Source of the DNA: Neelides folsomi
Taxonomy: Eukaryota > Arthropoda > Collembola > Neelipleona > Neelidae
DNA: 64,000 nt
Direction: 5' to 3'
Assembly: GCA_034687125.1 (NCBI GenBank)
Contig: JAQGBZ010000065.1
Span: 1-64,000 of the forward strand
Of the stretch, positions 49,561 through 61,676 are shown piece after piece. Every line of letters starts with the position of its first letter. Position 1 is the stretch's first letter. The position numbers were made by a program, and so were the translations under genes. Under the pieces are notes generated by a model, which saw only the letters and a list, made by a program, of their open reading frames with translations, was not told the origin of the DNA and did not search any database.

Positions 49561-52500
49561 ACAAGCTTCTCTTCAGGAATCTCACAATCATGAAGTCACA
49601 AATTTATTTTCTCAAAATTGACTTGTGAGTGACCTCGTCATTTATACGTCTACTGCCAAAATACACCGTCCAACTACACTGCCAATTTCGGGGATCACTT
49701 GTAGGTTCGTTCATTTTTATTAAAATTGTCATCGGTTGAAAATATTCTAAGGGATCATCGATTTCTCAATTGGGAAAATGGAAGCGAGTTCGGAGGAATT
49801 TTGATTATTCGGGGAGGTGGAGGATATTTAGATTCAATGTTATCTTTGGAAATATTTATCTTATCTTAGTATGCAATAAATATTGCAATTAGAGAGATAA
49901 TTTTGTGGAGTATTATTTATTTGTAATGAAGTGATTAATTTGTTATTTTTTTATTTACTCGAAACTCGACATGGGGTTTTCCTTGAAGTTATTTAGTTGG
50001 AATATTATGTTGATTGTGAAATTTAATTTATTATTGGATAAGTAATTTCTTTATCGTGGTGAGCATTAAATATTAAACAGTCATTAAATATCCCAGTTCT
50101 TAAACATTTAATTAACGTTAATTTTAAATTGGTTTCATTTCCATTTCATTATTTACAGCTACAATATTTAAATTAAATTCAAAACGCAGTCTTCACATGC
50201 ATTTATAAACAGATTTCATAAAAAATGAACCCAACTGAATGTGAGCATGGAAAGGAAAGGGGGCCCTGATATATTCCTATACCCTGTCATATGAAGGATA
50301 TATCCAGTTTTTGCCCATTACTAAGATTTTATTAAGTGTGACGCACCGGCACCTGTGCCTAAATTAGCATCTAGTATTCCCAGGAACACTCCGAGCGTAA
50401 GAAATCATTTTAGAAAATGTTGACCAATCCAAAAAATAGGGGATGGGAGGGAGTCTGGAATTTTGGGTCCCGGTTTCCGGTCTCGGAGCGACTTAAACTC
50501 GGAGCCACTCACAAACCTTCAGAGCCTCATTTCTCAACTTTCTATCTGGTAGAGATGGGCGTATGCACGCATATACTTCTCCCTCCCCACCAGTTTAGGG
50601 ATATATCCATATACCTAACTTTATACAGATCATCTTGTACACAAAAGGCTCATCATAATATGAAGACGCGTAGGTATACGCATACATGGAAATATCGACT
50701 TATAACTAATGCATGTATACAATACGAGGAATCAATCCGATGCCCAAACTTTACTTCTCCCTCCAATCGAACTTGCCCAGTTGTGGCTCATCATGAATAA
50801 TCATTTAATCATCAATTTTTAAAGGGCACACACAAGGCAAAAGGGAAAAAATTAAATGGAAATTACACAATAGTGACATCAACATTGGAAATGGCATGTT
50901 GGTCAGATGTAAGGTATTTACCATATTTATTCATGGCATACAATTAGAATTGTTAGGATGCGCTAAACAGGATGAAAAGGTATTTAACATGTGCATACGT
51001 AATACACTTCTCCATACCCTTCTTTTATCCCATTAGTCAAATTTTTTTATTAAACGATATTTTATATTTTGTATTTGCATGATAATTTATCACTGTTTGG
51101 TTCACTTCAATTTATTTTCATTTACAGAAGCTTTTTCCATCTTATTAAAATATTTATGTATATACTGCAAAATACAGGATTTCGATTTTAAAATTCATTA
51201 ATTGATTTGTGGTAAATTGAGTTATTTGACCATGAAAATGTTTAGTACTCAATTAATTAGAAAAGGGATTAATTTTCAGTGCATTTTCCTGCATTTTAAA
51301 ATGAACAATTCCAGGGTTTTACGAATGAGTTCCACACCTTTGTTTTTATCCATATTTCCTTTCCTGTGTTGTCATCCTCCTTTTACGACCGAGATTCCTA
51401 TTTCCCATTCACTCCTTAGACAGGCTATTTATTAAGGGCGTAACTATTATTTAAGTTCCCCTTTCTCTTTCATCTTCAAGAGTAAATACGGTCGGATCAT
51501 AAAGAATAATTATATAGCGGAGAACAGTTGTGAAATTGTCTATATGAGCCTAGGCCTCCAAAATTACACGTGTTGTTGTTCATTAGAACGAGCCCATTCT
51601 TGCAGTTTGGTAAAGCCTTCGATGATTGCTCACATATGGTCATCATGATCCCAAGAGCGAATGTGAATTTTTAAGAAGTCCTTTACATTACACATTACAC
51701 CTTATGAGTCTAAGAAGCATCCTTACAATTGAATTAAGAATATTTCGACCTGTTTCGTACTAACTAAAGAATTTTGTATGAATGTGCATATTAGCATAAA
51801 ACAATGTCGAGACAATCACATGCCTAAGTTACTTGTTTTTTTATCTAAATGGCAAAAGCCTTCTACCTAATCCTCTTGTGAATGCATTTTTAAAATTTTG
51901 CGTGGGCTCCCCTCCGTTTAATTGCATTCTTCTGTAGGCTTCTCTCCCATCAATCCCAACTCCCATGAGTTATTTCTCTTTTGGGTTCTCGTGTCCATCA
52001 CTTCATCATCCCTGATTTGAAGTTGGACCAAAGCGGGGTGGACTCATAAACATGGTAATGACAGCGGAGAAGGCGGGACTCACTTTGTTAAATTTAATCG
52101 CATTTGTTAACACTCTCTTTTTTACGATCATTTCTCAGGGCAAGGATGAAGATAAAATCCTATAATTCCATGAATTCCTTTCTCGTAGCATCACTCCTTT
52201 TGGATTCTTTTTTATTCCTTTTAATTCAAGCACACGCACGTCGGCATTGAATCAACTATTTATTACGATTAGTCGAACGCTATTTCATTATTTCCATATA
52301 CGCAAATAGAAATTGTCTATCTTCTAATAAATACTAAAGAGTAAAACCAAATATAAATACAGTATGTTCTTTTATTATATTCAAGACAATGCTCTTATTT
52401 AGTAGCTCAAATAAGAAGTTTGAAGTCGTAAAGCTGGAATGGAAATTGGATTGATATAATGTCAATTCAAATTAGAGACAATCCAACTTGAGTCGACATT

Positions 52501-55500
52501 GTAAGAGGATTTTGACCTCTTGTTGGATTTGATTGTTTTGATGTTTTGATGGCTTAAGTTTAATGAATTGATTGTTTGGAAGTGATAAACTTTTATTAGT
52601 TTTAATAAAATGAGTATTTGAAAAGTATGGAGGTTTTATAATGAGTCATAGGATGAATTTTAAACCGTAAATTACGACCATTCTTTATGCATTGCCTTAT
52701 CTTATACCTTTTTTATTCCATTGGGAATGGTGAAGATGAACTTTGGGAACGAGAAAGGTTGAAGTGTGCGTGATAGGAAGATGATGAGGGAATTACTCAA
52801 TATAGCAATGTGGATTTATAGATGAATTGAAGTGTTTAAGGTCAAGCAATTTACCTTGGACCTTTTCCTTTTAAACATAGCTTATCTCATTGACAGATTA
52901 AGCTCTTATTATATTCGCATTTATGTATTGGAAGTGGTAAAGTGGTAAATTGCTCCTAGTTGATCCACAACGTTCCAATGCATAAAGAGTTAGTGTAGGC
53001 ATATAGCCCAAGTCCGGAGGCGGTTTATTTCATAAACATATATGAGAAGAGCATTTTGATTTATTTACTTTTGAGTTTATTTATAGGAGAGTTTAGAAGG
53101 AATGATTAAATCCGAGTATGAATTATGATGGGGGATTTCTTAATGGCGATTCTTGAACCGAATCCGAATGGGACACTTCTACACGGTTAATGGAACTTTG
53201 ACTCTTTCCTTTCCTCTCCAACATTTTAAACTTGATGTTCTGACGAGTCTGGTCGTAAAATTTGCCAAAAGTTAATTTTATTATTCATAAATTTGGCAAC
53301 TTTAAAAAACCGATTCTCTCTTTGCCAGTAAAGTCTTTAGAAAAAGTATTAACGGAAGCTCATTTCATTTCTTAAAGTAATTAAAGAGGTAACATTTTTA
53401 TTCATTTATTTCCTCCCTTTAAAAATAAAGGAACACATTTAGCGAGTTTTTCAACATTGAGCACGCAAGTTCAGTTAGTGGTTTCTGTCAGGTTAAGCTC
53501 TTAATGTCTTTTCGGGGCTTTGGGTTATTGAGGTTCTTTCTCGACAGGTCTCTGCTATTAAGATTGAAAAATGTACTATTTTGTTATTCTTTAAAATAAA
53601 GTAAATTAGCAAGTAAAAGGGCGTTTGGGTGGAATGGGAAGAAAGGTGGAAAGGGCGTTGGATGAATATGTATGAAAAAGACGAAGAGCCCCAAGTGCGT
53701 AAACCAGAGGGATATTCTTACATAGTACACGAGAGTGAAAATAGCGTCAGAATCCAACATGATGTGATAACGTAGAGGATAGGAAGTGAACTCTTGATTA
53801 TTTTTAGACTCAACATCATCCGAATTCTAATAGCGGATCTTAGGTTTCATCATTGTGCAATACGCGGGCTGTCGCTGGTTTTAAAACTCGTTCAGTTGCT
53901 TACCTTACTACCATTTTCAAATTTGGATCGAGTCTCTTTAAGCGGGGGTTGAAGAAGCCTCGCCCAGGAACAATTCCTCATCATACGGGAATGTAATCTA
54001 CATAGTATCCTTGTACATAGTATTTCTCCTGGTTTGAGTTTTCCTCCTGTGTGTGTAGAGTCTTTAATTCATGGGCACTTCTCTCTGTTTTCCTCCGAGG
54101 GAGATGGGAGGAAGAGGGGCTGAATGGGGCATTGGCTCCATCATCATCATCATCCAAATCCGAGTCAAAGTGCCAAAGGAAAATGCAGTGGAATTCAATA
54201 CGCCTCCACTTGGCCAACTGGGAGAGATGCGTATTTGAGAGGATTCGCTCGGAGAGTCAGAGAGAGATAAATTAAAACACTCCTTTGGAGACAACCATTG
54301 GAGTTTGCTCATGTTTCAGACGTTCCTGATGAGGAACTCTATTATCCTCGTGGAGAGCGCCGCTCCCAATGATTGATTTCTATACAACTTGAAATTCCTC
54401 TTTGCTCCTCTTGCCCTTTCTATTTACTTCAAAGCCATGCGGACGGTGCCCTCCTCCTTTAATTAAGAAATGGGCAAATAAGGCTCCTTGTCTTCTTCCA
54501 ATTCCCTCTAGCTCACAATGAGCAATTTTCCAATTGTTGGCCTGTCTTGTAATGATATGTAATACGCGTTTTATTTCACATTACTTTTCCATATTCCTTC
54601 ATTTCCTTTAACAAGATTTGAGTAGTAGGTCGTGGGTTGTACTATGTTATACGTGTTCATTAAATTATAATTTAATGATTTGAAACTTTAATCATTTTAA
54701 CTAAATTTTATCTCTTTTTATGTTTACTTTTTTATGCAGGTACAGATGTAGTATTAGGATTCATAAATTATAAGGGTTGTTCATTTTTTATTTTAGGTTC
54801 AATCTATAGGCTAAAAGACTAATAACATTTCATAATGAAAAGATTTGTTAAGAAGTAAAAAGTGTGGAACATGAAGTGTATGCATGTAATGGAAGCTTTC
54901 GCTAAAAGATTCCTTGAGCAGAATCAGGTATTAGGGCTGGGCAAAAGTATGTGATTTATTCACGACTCCTCTCCTGACCTCCCGTTTGTGTGGGTGGGAT
55001 TTAAATGGAAAGGATGTTTGTCACAGCGGAGTTCTTCCTCCTTTCCTCCACACTCAATTTCTTAGGAGAAAAGAGGTCTTGGCTTCGATCTTCCGGACTC
55101 CTGGAAAATGTATTTTCATGTGTGGAGGGTAGTACTCCATGTCTTCTTGGGATTGAGGATGAGGAAGGATCCGAAGATGGGACATAAAATAAAAATGTTG
55201 AGGTCTCTTATGCAAATGTATGTTTAGGCAAAGAGGTCTCTTCCTTTCAGTTAGCTCTACTAAGTTAGCCTTTAGTTAATAATATGTTAAAGTAAGCAAT
55301 TTGGAGGATGTGAATATGAGTATGAATATCTTTGAATGAGTTTTGAGCCAAAGAGTCTATTGACTCAATATCCGAGAACGAACCATGTGGTGAACAAAAA
55401 GTGTTCGGGGAATTATTCGGAACTTATAAAGTTTCCTATAGCTCAACGTTTTTATAACGGAAGACGAAATGAGTTGTATTAAGCAGGTGGGACTCTTCAT

Positions 55501-56639
55501 CAGTGACTTATGATGATGTGCACATGGCACTGAAAAAATCTCCATTCCATCAATGTTGGCCTTTCCTTGGTTTCATTTACCGGTTTGTTTTTCTGTTTAA
55601 TCAACCATTACGGATTTTAACTCAAACTAATCGTATCTTAAGTAAGGGACTAATATTTGGTTCAGTATTTACTTTTAACCAGTACTATGGTGTATCCTGT
55701 ATTAAATACATTGTATATGATGTCCATTTACAAATTCTTCAATTGAATTATTGTATGAGTATTTAGTATACTCGTACATATTATGTATTGAATGCGCTAT
55801 AGAGAAGTTGTTTAAGAAAGAGTCAATTTAATATTATTTAGTGTAATTAAATAGTATTTGTAAAAAAAGAGGTCATAAATATGTATGAAACTTTTCATTT
55901 AAGAGCACCGAGGAATCTGATTAGGTCAAAAATGTTTATAATTTAGTCAGTAGTGGAGGAATGGCGCCTGTTCATTTGGCAAAGTGGAGTTGAAAGGAAT
56001 TACATTTGGCTTCTCGACCCTTTCAATTGTACATATTGGGGATGGATCTCTCCCATGACAAGGCATGAAGGAGGGAAAAGATGGTAAAAGGGAATTGAGG
56101 TTCATGTAGACATCATTCCCATTTATGGACCAAATAAAATAATTTGATCCTCAAGAGAAGATCCTGGCTTTTGCTTGTTCTCTCTCTACTTCATGATTGT
56201 GGCCCTTTAAAAGCCTCGTCTCACAACAACTACGTATCACTTGAATTGAAACCTTACCATTTTGAGCCATTCATGGCTATTATTACTTGTAATGTTCGGG
56301 AATGGAGTAGGGTTAAAGAAGATATATGGAATCACATTACATCATTTCTCATCTTTTTTGCATTCATAATTTGCAATGTTGTTGGGTGCTTGGAATAAAT
56401 ATTATTATCTTGTATGTCTGCATTCCTCAGTTTGCATATCCTGACTTTATTGTAATTTAGGGCTAATTTGGCTCATCTAACTTTTCACCGAGGGAGAAGA
56501 AATAATTTTAAGTTAATTTAACTTTCGAAGCCGAAGACCTTGATTGGTAAATGAGAACATAAAGTGTAAAGTTAGGCAGAGGGGATTAAGGGGCATTTAG
56601 GGTAATTGAGGAATGAGTGATGTTGGGCGAGGAATAAAG

Positions 56640-57100
56640 TTCACAATTTTCGTGTTTCCAATGAATAGAAAAGCGAGGGGAGGGATTTAGGGATTGTCGC
56701 TTCATTGGGCTTGACTTGTCTTTTCATTACACCGAGTGGACCCCAGCCATCGTTCCTCCCTCCCTCTGACTCTTAACTCAATTAAGAGATTCAACGATGA
56801 CAGTAATGAAAAGTTATTCACGGAGCCAAGCTCCTAATTTAATTGGCGAGATCAGAAGTCTTGGATGGGAAGGAGATCTTGGCCAGTGCTCATTCCATTA
56901 TTTCACTATCTCAACTCAACCTACTATACCATTCCCCCCAAAAGACTCTAAAATCAAGGGGAGTGAGAAATGTTTTATTTTACAAGCGTCGAGAGCTGCT
57001 TGACTTGCGTTTTGAAATGTGCGAAGATTGAAGGCTCATTCTGCCCAATTCCCTTTTTTCCCTCATGGTCTTTTCCCTTTTCTAAACGACGAGGAAGGGA
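56640..57100. promoter_or_regulatory. GC-richer island, unassigned
   Basis: A composition-based call only. It has G/C-richer sequence with C/T-rich tracts (around 56741-56775 and 57050-57090) amid AT-rich DNA, and no recognisable exon. It may be regulatory. Confidence 0.2.
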
Positions 57101-60100
57101 GAAATCGATGAAGATTAGATTAGTAATTGTTGTTTCTCTTATATGCTTTCTCCCCAACATTTACGATCTCTTTTACAAATGTAGATAAACTTGGACATTT
57201 TGAGGGAGATAAAAGGAGTAATACATAAATACTTTTGAGGAACCTTGTACCATCGAGTCTGTATGCGTATTTATAATACATATCCTTACATGCATGTAAC
57301 ATACAGAATATGTATAGGATTAGGATGGTGTATTAGGAGTTGTCAACATTGGGGTTCGGAGTCAAAGTTTGGGAGAAGGAGGAGATCTATTCATCCTTGT
57401 TGAAAGGGAAGTTGTTTAGGAAGGGACAGAACCCTGCAGTCCCCCTTCCCCGGCGGAACAACCAAAGTCCGTTTATTTATGCGGGAGGGCTCGTGGAAGG
57501 GAGCTGATACCCGATGTAATATTCATGTTTCTCTCTAATATTCCGCCTTGTTATACCTCTACCACTCACTCCTCCTTCCATTGTGATTCAAATGTAAGTG
57601 GAGCCAAGTTGAGAGTGAAATCACTTGGAAAAATATTCAGGAGACGCTAAAGTTACGTCGAGAGAGCTTCGGGTCGCAAATGAGTTGGATTTTATTATTT
57701 TTATAGATTGCTCCCATCTTACTCCAACCGATTCAAAAGTTTTTTCCCTCTCTCTTTCCCCTTCTCCCCAAAATGTGAATACATGTCGAATGGGATACTT
57801 AAGAGAAGTGAGAAAAAATTATAATAGCAGGCTTATCCATTTCTTAGTTTTTTGAAAAAATATAAAAACCCAGGTTTGTTTATGGTATTTCACAAGTAGG
57901 AAATTTTATGAAATCACTTTAGAATGAATTATGCCCACCCGCATTTATTCGAGACAGATCAATAATATAGGACTATGTGTGAGGTCCGTGAAGTTTTTAA
58001 GTTTTCCCATAATTTATTGTTAATAGAAAACTTTTGATTTTTCATTAAACTTCCCTACCTCTTGAAATTTGAGTAGATGATATTATTCAAAGGATCTTTA
58101 TTGATGATATGATTATATACACACATAGGATTTATGAATTTGAGCTTTAAAGAATTGCGGCGGTTGAGTTGGAAAGCCATAAAAAGTTTAATTGTCAGAA
58201 AGATATTTACGAGAGGAGGAGGAATGGAGTGGGGGTCTATTCTCTTATTATTTTTATGTAAATTATTTCTCGTTCTATACGGCGGTCGGTCCATTTTCGA
58301 CACTTTTCTTGGTATCAGGAGAAAGTCGTTGAGGGCCACTCTACTTTTATTGCGATGCAATTTAATGATAAGGGCCATTTCTGAATGAGAGGCAAATGGA
58401 TGAATGGGCCGAGAGAAGAGACTCTATTTACGATATAGATCTGCAACTGGAGACCCTCAGCCCCTTTATTCATTCCACTGACTTGACAAGATAGGGAGGT
58501 TGTGTGTGTGTATGTGTGGAGGAGGGGAATCTTCGTAGTTATCAACCCAAGATATGAAATGATATTATTATGATATGGAGGCTGTAAAAGCATTTTGTCA
58601 GCGGAAAAGAAAAGTAATTTTTTCACTCTCCTCCCTTCGATCCCGAAAGTTTTTGGGGGTTCCTCCTGTGGAGATGGGGAGCGTCGTTTCACTTCACATC
58701 AACTCTCTTCCATTTATCTCTCTCTTGACTCCCTTGTCCTCCGGATTCCCACTTAATTTGACTCTCACCAATCCCATCTCTGAGATTGGAAAGATTGACG
58801 GTTGATAATACATTTTATTATTTACGACCGCCAAACTTGATTCATCCGGAGGAGGAGAAGGAGAAAAAGAATTTATTTTGAGACCAAGATGGGGAAAAAC
58901 CCTGGCTCGAATATGATTAAACTCGAGATAATTTTAGAATGAAGGGATCATGAACTCGGGGCTGTGGAAAGACTTGTCGCTCAGAGTTTCAAGTTCGCAG
59001 AGCGAGTCCTTCATCTGTCTTTGTCTCTTTTATGAAACTGGAGACTTGGATAAATTCTTGCGCCGGGCCAAACAAATGAATGATTCAAAGGGAATTATTC
59101 ATTTTTGTATTTTTTTTCTCTTTTGTGAATGAGATGTTTTTTAACCAGATCATTATTGTTGACAAATTTTCAAACTGATGGAATTTTTGGCTTCGTTCTG
59201 TCAATATTCAATGAACTCATTCACATAATATTACAACTCTACTATTCACTACTTAAGCTTAAATAATGACTAGAACTTTTAAGTGTTTTAAGTAGCTTCC
59301 TTGTAGTTCATTTCCTTAAAGTTTTTCTTCATTTTAAAAGAACAATTTTTGCTTTATGTATAATACAAGATACAACCAAGTGGGATTTTAAAAAATATGG
59401 CCTGTATAATGGAAAATGGTTATGTATGTAATGGTTACATTCCTACACTGTGTACATAACTTAAATATGGAGTGACTATTTTCCGATGCAAATCTCACGC
59501 ATAATAAATTATAAAAATGAGAATGACAAGTGCATCTCATTTTGCGTGTAAAATATTCACACTTATAAATGTTGGATAAAAAAGTTGTATTCCGTCCGAA
59601 GGTGACACTATGATGAATCTGTAGGCTAATACATGGGATTGTTAGATTCAATCATGTCCACCAAATTGGGAATTGATCTTGGGAAGGAGGATGGAAGTCC
59701 TCGTGGGAGTTCAGGTGGGGAAAGGATGACAATTCCGTAACATTGAATGTAAATCATTAACTATCCACTCGTTCAGTTTGTTAGCCTTCTTGTACACGAT
59801 GGACATGATACATGAACCTTTGTCCTTTCAGCCAAATTCTATTGTTAGATCTAATCCCTACTACATTCTAAATCTTTTTTATTGGGCTGAACCATTGAAT
59901 GGGTGTGGGGGGGCCATTAGTTCCACTACTTGACATCTCTTATTTTTTTATTTTCACATAGACTTTTAAACCAAACGAATTGTTAAAAAATATTTAGTGG
60001 TTTTTCTCCCCATTCCCAATAAATTAAAATTGATCATATCTTCATCGTGTAATAAAAGTTAAGGTCTCTTAAGGCTTAAAAAAGCACTCAGGAAATATTT

Positions 60101-60359
60101 TTGTCATTTTTTGTCATGTTCCGTTTTAGCTATGTTAGAGCTGAAGCGGAGGAAGGACCGTGTTCTTGAATTTATGTTTAATCTGGCTAATGTATTTAGT
60201 TAATGTAGGGGATTCTAATATCGTTAACAATAAATTATATTTGAAATTATAAATGCTTATGCCAAATTAAGCATTCCTAATGAATCATTTGTAATGATGA
60301 AAGAGACTTTTTGGCATGTGGCATATAGGCGTGGAGTTGGTAGGAGTTTGGTTCATTGG

Positions 60360-61100
60360 GCTGTTCGGGAGTATTTAAGGTAATAGCCGAGATTGAAGAA
60401 AATGATCTGTGGATGAGTTCATGTGTGGTATAGAGAGATCTCCCGATTTGTTTGTCGTTCGGATGGAGAAACTTCGTGTATAGCCATGAAGGGAAGGAAT
60501 TTCGGTGGATTTATGATACAGGGCGAAGTTTGGGCTGGCGATGGTAATCTTTGTGCGGTGGAGGAACGGGAGTGCTCTCTCCTATCTCTATAGATTACAA
60601 GCTCCGGAGGAGCTGCCTGAATCAATGGGCCCCCCATTTCCGAACAAAGGAAGACTTACTTAGTCACTTTCCCGAGATCACTTCGCGAGCGGGAGCTGGA
60701 GTGAAAGAGAAATTTGTCAAAAGTTTCGTTTGACGGCGGAGCATAAAAAGTGGACATTTCCCGGCGCCAGCCAGTCCCGTCCAAATTTCCCCATTTTTTC
60801 CCCTCCGAAGCTTTCCCCGGCGCCGGGGAGTCTGGGGACGTGATTGGTCGGCTTTCTCTCGCTTTCACCCGCCTCCGTCCCGGCCCGGGATCAGCCCTTG
60901 CCCAGCCTCATTTTTTGTCCCTCCACTTCTCCCCAAAGAGTCGGCCAAGGAAGACGTGAGTCCTCGGGATGGCCATTTGTCCAAACGCCCACGGTCGCTC
61001 CTTCTCTATCCTGACCTCCCATGGAGGTCGACCCTCACCTCGAGAGAGACCCACTTTCATTATCAACTTCCTCGCAGTGGCGAGAGCCGCCGTTCCACAC
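60360..61100 (+). promoter_or_regulatory. talin promoter island with TATA-like box and non-coding first exon
   Basis: A G/C-rich, CpG-containing island lies about 0.6-1.3 kb before the talin start codon. A TATA-like word (GCATAAAAAG, 60741-60750) is followed about 30 bp later by CCAGTC (60771-60776), which resembles the arthropod initiator. A strong donor (GAAGAC|GTGAGT) ends a putative non-coding exon at 60955. The matching acceptor (TTACAG|ATAACAG) starts the exon carrying the talin ATG at 61677. Spacing and splice sites fit a real promoter and first exon, though transcript data are needed. Confidence 0.5.
60743..60776 (+). promoter_or_regulatory. TATA-like box and initiator, putative talin core promoter
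   Basis: The word ATAAAAA at 60743-60749 and CCAGTC at 60771-60776 have the usual spacing of about 30 bp. Both sit inside the G/C-rich island upstream of the inferred talin non-coding exon. Confidence 0.35.
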
Positions 61101-61676
61101 GATTACTCGCTTTGCACTTCTTGGTATTTCACATTTTAATATTTACAATTTTTACATTTCCTCCCGGGTTTAGAAATCCATTTGGAAAGAGTCTTATTAT
61201 ATTATATCATACTTACAATTAATGAAGGATTTAAAGTGGCATCCGAGCATATCTAATAATAAGTTATATAAATTCTTTTAAATTGGTTTATTTAAAATAA
61301 TATAATTGGAATTTATATTTAAGATATATCAATATAAATTCCAATCTGTGACTCTGTGACTTTTCCACTGTTTACAAGTTTTCAATAAGAGGGCATACAT
61401 GAGTACCATTTAGAGTTGATTTTACCAACCTGAACATTACGCATCAATATAACGTTTTATTAGTAAGCTATTACAATTAATAAAAATAACTTTAGTGTAT
61501 AGGTGTTTGTAGTTTAATCAATTTGATAACGATGAGGTTCAAACTTCAAATGTTTATAGTACAATATTCCGGTGTATTGTACGTGTAAAAGTAGAAGTTT
61601 AAATAAAGTCATGTTTTTACCTATGTACGTGGTTTTAAGATGATACATTTTCTGATAAGATTATTTTCTATTACAG

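Larger units (their letters stand above)
48116..61676. other. long spacer upstream of talin
   Basis: This 13.5-kb region has no recognised coding exon. It is less AT-rich than the rest of the window and contains several G/C-richer stretches: about 48770-49560, 50420-50560, 54050-54500, 56640-57100, 58130-58900 and 60360-61100. A talin upstream non-coding exon probably ends at 60955, so the last part would be talin's first intron. Other stretches may be enhancers or further first exons. Confidence 0.5.

Noticed and set aside
49061-49621. 186-codon plus-strand open frame with a hydrophobic stretch near its start
   Set aside because: It begins at TTG and not ATG, overlaps an open frame on the other strand, shows no family motif, and lies just inside a strong splice donor context. 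It is better explained by G/C-richer composition.
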